Below, piece after piece: positions 63,005 through 64,000 of a stretch of DNA of 64,000 nt; within the stretch, counting starts at the first letter, position 1, and every line of letters starts with the position of its first letter. The notes beneath the pieces were generated by a model. That model saw nothing but the letters and a program-made list of their open reading frames with translations. It did no database searches and was not told the DNA's origin. Both the position numbers and the translations under genes were made by a program. This stretch comes from UBA2779 sp965232165 (GTDB lineage Bacteria; Spirochaetota; Spirochaetia; DSM-2461): positions 620,001 through 684,000 of the forward strand of contig CBDDOY010000001.1 of the NCBI GenBank assembly GCA_965232165.1, read 5' to 3'.

Positions 63005-63859
63005 ATGGAACGATTAAACAACTGGTGGCAACATCTGCCGGAACACATGAATCCGGTATTACTGCAAATTGGCGGCTTCGCTGTCCATTACTATGGACTG
63101 ATGTACCTCGTCGCATTCATGGTCGCTTACTTGCTTTGCCGTTATAGATTGAAGCATGAACCCTTTGATGATGTGTTCAATGGTGAAAAATTGCAGGGTC
63201 TATTCTCAGCAAGCATTCTTGGTCTCATTCTGGGCGCAAGGCTAGGATATGTGCTGTTTTACAGTCTTTCCTATTACTTACGCCATCCTCTTGAAATCAT
63301 ACTGCCCTTTGATATTGCCAATGGCTGGAAATTTGTCGGTATCGCCGGGATGTCTTATCATGGCGGCCTGATCGGCGCAATGCTTCTCGGTGGACTCTTT
63401 GTTAAGAAAGAGGGAATCAGATTTCGGCAGGGAGTGGATTTCCTCTTACCCTGCATTCCCCTGGGATATACCTTCGGCAGACTGGGAAACTTCATCAACG
63501 GAGAATTGTGGGGAAGGAGGACTGAACGATCCATCGGCATGTACTTTCCTGATGCCCCGGGGGAAGCTCTGAGGCACCCCTCTCAACTTTATGAGGCATT
63601 CTTTGAGGGTATCGTGCTCTTTGTAATACTGTGGCTTCTTCGCAAGAGGATGAAGGTTTCAGGAAGCATGGGGACCATCTATCTTGTCGGCTATGGGTTC
63701 TTCAGGTTTTTAATCGAGTATGTCAGGGAACCGGATGCCCATCTTGGATTCATTGCCGTCGGTTTATCAATGGGCCAGCTTCTCTGTATCGCCATGATAC
63801 TCACAGGACTGTTATTCTATTGGTTATTTCACCGGTTATACAAAAAGGAAAATGGTTGA
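63005..63859 (+). CDS. lgt: prolipoprotein diacylglyceryl transferase
   Basis: 284 residues. Transfers diacylglycerol from phosphatidylglycerol to the lipobox Cys of prolipoproteins. MNPVLLQIGGFAVHYYGLMYLVAF (in parts) is the usual start region; GMSYHGGLIGA and the invariant signature FGRLGNFINGELWG with its Arg and Asn are present, as is RHPSQLYEAFFEG. Seven transmembrane helices. I choose ATG 63005 because of the -10 at 62991; Met at 63047 would give the more usual length and cannot be excluded. An in-frame TTG at 62966 is not supported. Confidence 0.95.
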   Translation: MERLNNWWQHLPEHMNPVLLQIGGFAVHYYGLMYLVAFMVAYLLCRYRLKHEPFDDVFNGEKLQGLFSASILGLILGARLGYVLFYSLSYYLRHPLEIILPFDIANGWKFVGIAGMSYHGGLIGAMLLGGLFVKKEGIRFRQGVDFLLPCIPLGYTFGRLGNFINGELWGRRTERSIGMYFPDAPGEALRHPSQLYEAFFEGIVLFVILWLLRKRMKVSGSMGTIYLVGYGFFRFLIEYVREPDAHLGFIAVGLSMGQLLCIAMILTGLLFYWLFHRLYKKENG

Positions 63860-63860
63860 A

Positions 63861-63963
63861 CTAGGAGTCTGTCGGACTGAACTCTTCTGGCAGTTTAGCT
63901 CTTTTCTCCTGCTATCTAAGTTGTCAGAACTGCCTTGAGCTTCAAAGTCCGACAGGCTCCTAG
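63861..63963 (+). mobile_element. family B MITE-like element (copy B1)
   Basis: Inverted ends GAGTCTGTCGGACTGAA and TTCAAAGTCCGACAGGCTC, flanked by CTAG on both sides. About 103 bp with the flanks. Interior has TTGTCAGAACTGCC and GCTATCTAAG related to the B2/A core in reverse. It begins right after the lgt stop. Confidence 0.75.
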
Positions 63964-64000
63964 TGCGCAGCACACAACAGATTCCTAAATGAGGCGCAAG
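63964..64000 (+). repeat. family C repeat, cut by the window end (copy C5)
   Basis: TGCGCAGCACACAACAGATTCC and on, matching the first 40 bases of copy C3. As in C3 it starts right after a family B end. Confidence 0.65.

Overview
The window looks like a chromosome piece from a flagellated spirochaete (order Spirochaetales, Treponema/Spirochaeta-like). The evidence is a P83/100-family protein, a FlgM anti-sigma factor, a DUF115/Maf-type motility protein, a SthK-like cyclic-nucleotide-gated potassium channel, a PyrB-PyrI fusion and a giant multi-domain CoA-dehydratase activase. Most of it is housekeeping DNA with tight, overlapping operons. The accessory material lies mainly at 24.8-26.8 kb, 32.3-43.1 kb and 45.8-48.2 kb.

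Layout: 0-3.5 kb lipoprotein, mnmE, rsmG. 3.5-4.9 kb TPR protein (-). 4.9-10.7 kb small membrane protein, lytic transglycosylase, uppP, ftsK. 10.9-15.0 kb (-) lepB, a FtsI-type penicillin-binding protein and a Maf-like protein. 15.1-16.1 kb LysM/M23 protein. 16.1-24.2 kb activase, J-domain protein, an unknown 183-residue protein, MinD-like ATPase, TerB/J-domain protein. 24.2-28.4 kb (-) pdxT, pdxS, oligopeptide-binding protein. 28.5-32.3 kb DAHP synthase/prephenate dehydratase fusion and an RNase II-type exonuclease. 32.7-39.5 kb an unusual accessory cluster: ATP-grasp/radical-SAM fusion, second radical-SAM protein, four-TM pentapeptide-repeat protein, nitroreductase. 39.5-43.1 kb IS1634 remnant, tRNA-Phe, tRNA-Gly, lipid kinase and repeats. 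43.1-45.7 kb thiolase and CoA-transferase. 45.7-48.2 kb tRNA-Ile, ion channel, repeats. 48.2-55.3 kb (-) one operon eno, rhodanese, MFS, parE, parC, tsaE. 55.5-61.3 kb rex, beta-propeller protein, P83/100 protein, pyrBI. 61.3-64 kb broken Fur/PerR gene, rsmI, flgM, lgt, repeats.

Two layers of structure are not explained by the genes. First, there are short interspersed repeats. Family A (about 162-214 bp) has GGGCACCTCTAAAAA terminal inverted repeats, 4-bp target duplications and a palindromic core whose stem shows compensatory change. Family B has ends GAGYCTRTCGGACT flanked by CTAG. Family C is a GC-rich element of about 150 bp that sits at the 3' ends of genes and contains a terminator-like hairpin. 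B and C often abut. Second, at least eight genes have a -10 hexamer only 7-9 nt (pdxS: 9 nt, to its third codon) upstream of the start codon and no Shine-Dalgarno sequence, which predicts leaderless mRNAs.

The best candidate for an undescribed system is the 32.7-38.9 kb cluster. Its enzymes have the chemistry to ligate (ATP-grasp) and modify (two radical-SAM proteins with non-standard cysteine spacing) a small molecule or peptide; the last gene is a membrane-anchored pentapeptide-repeat protein. No function is claimed beyond the fold assignments.
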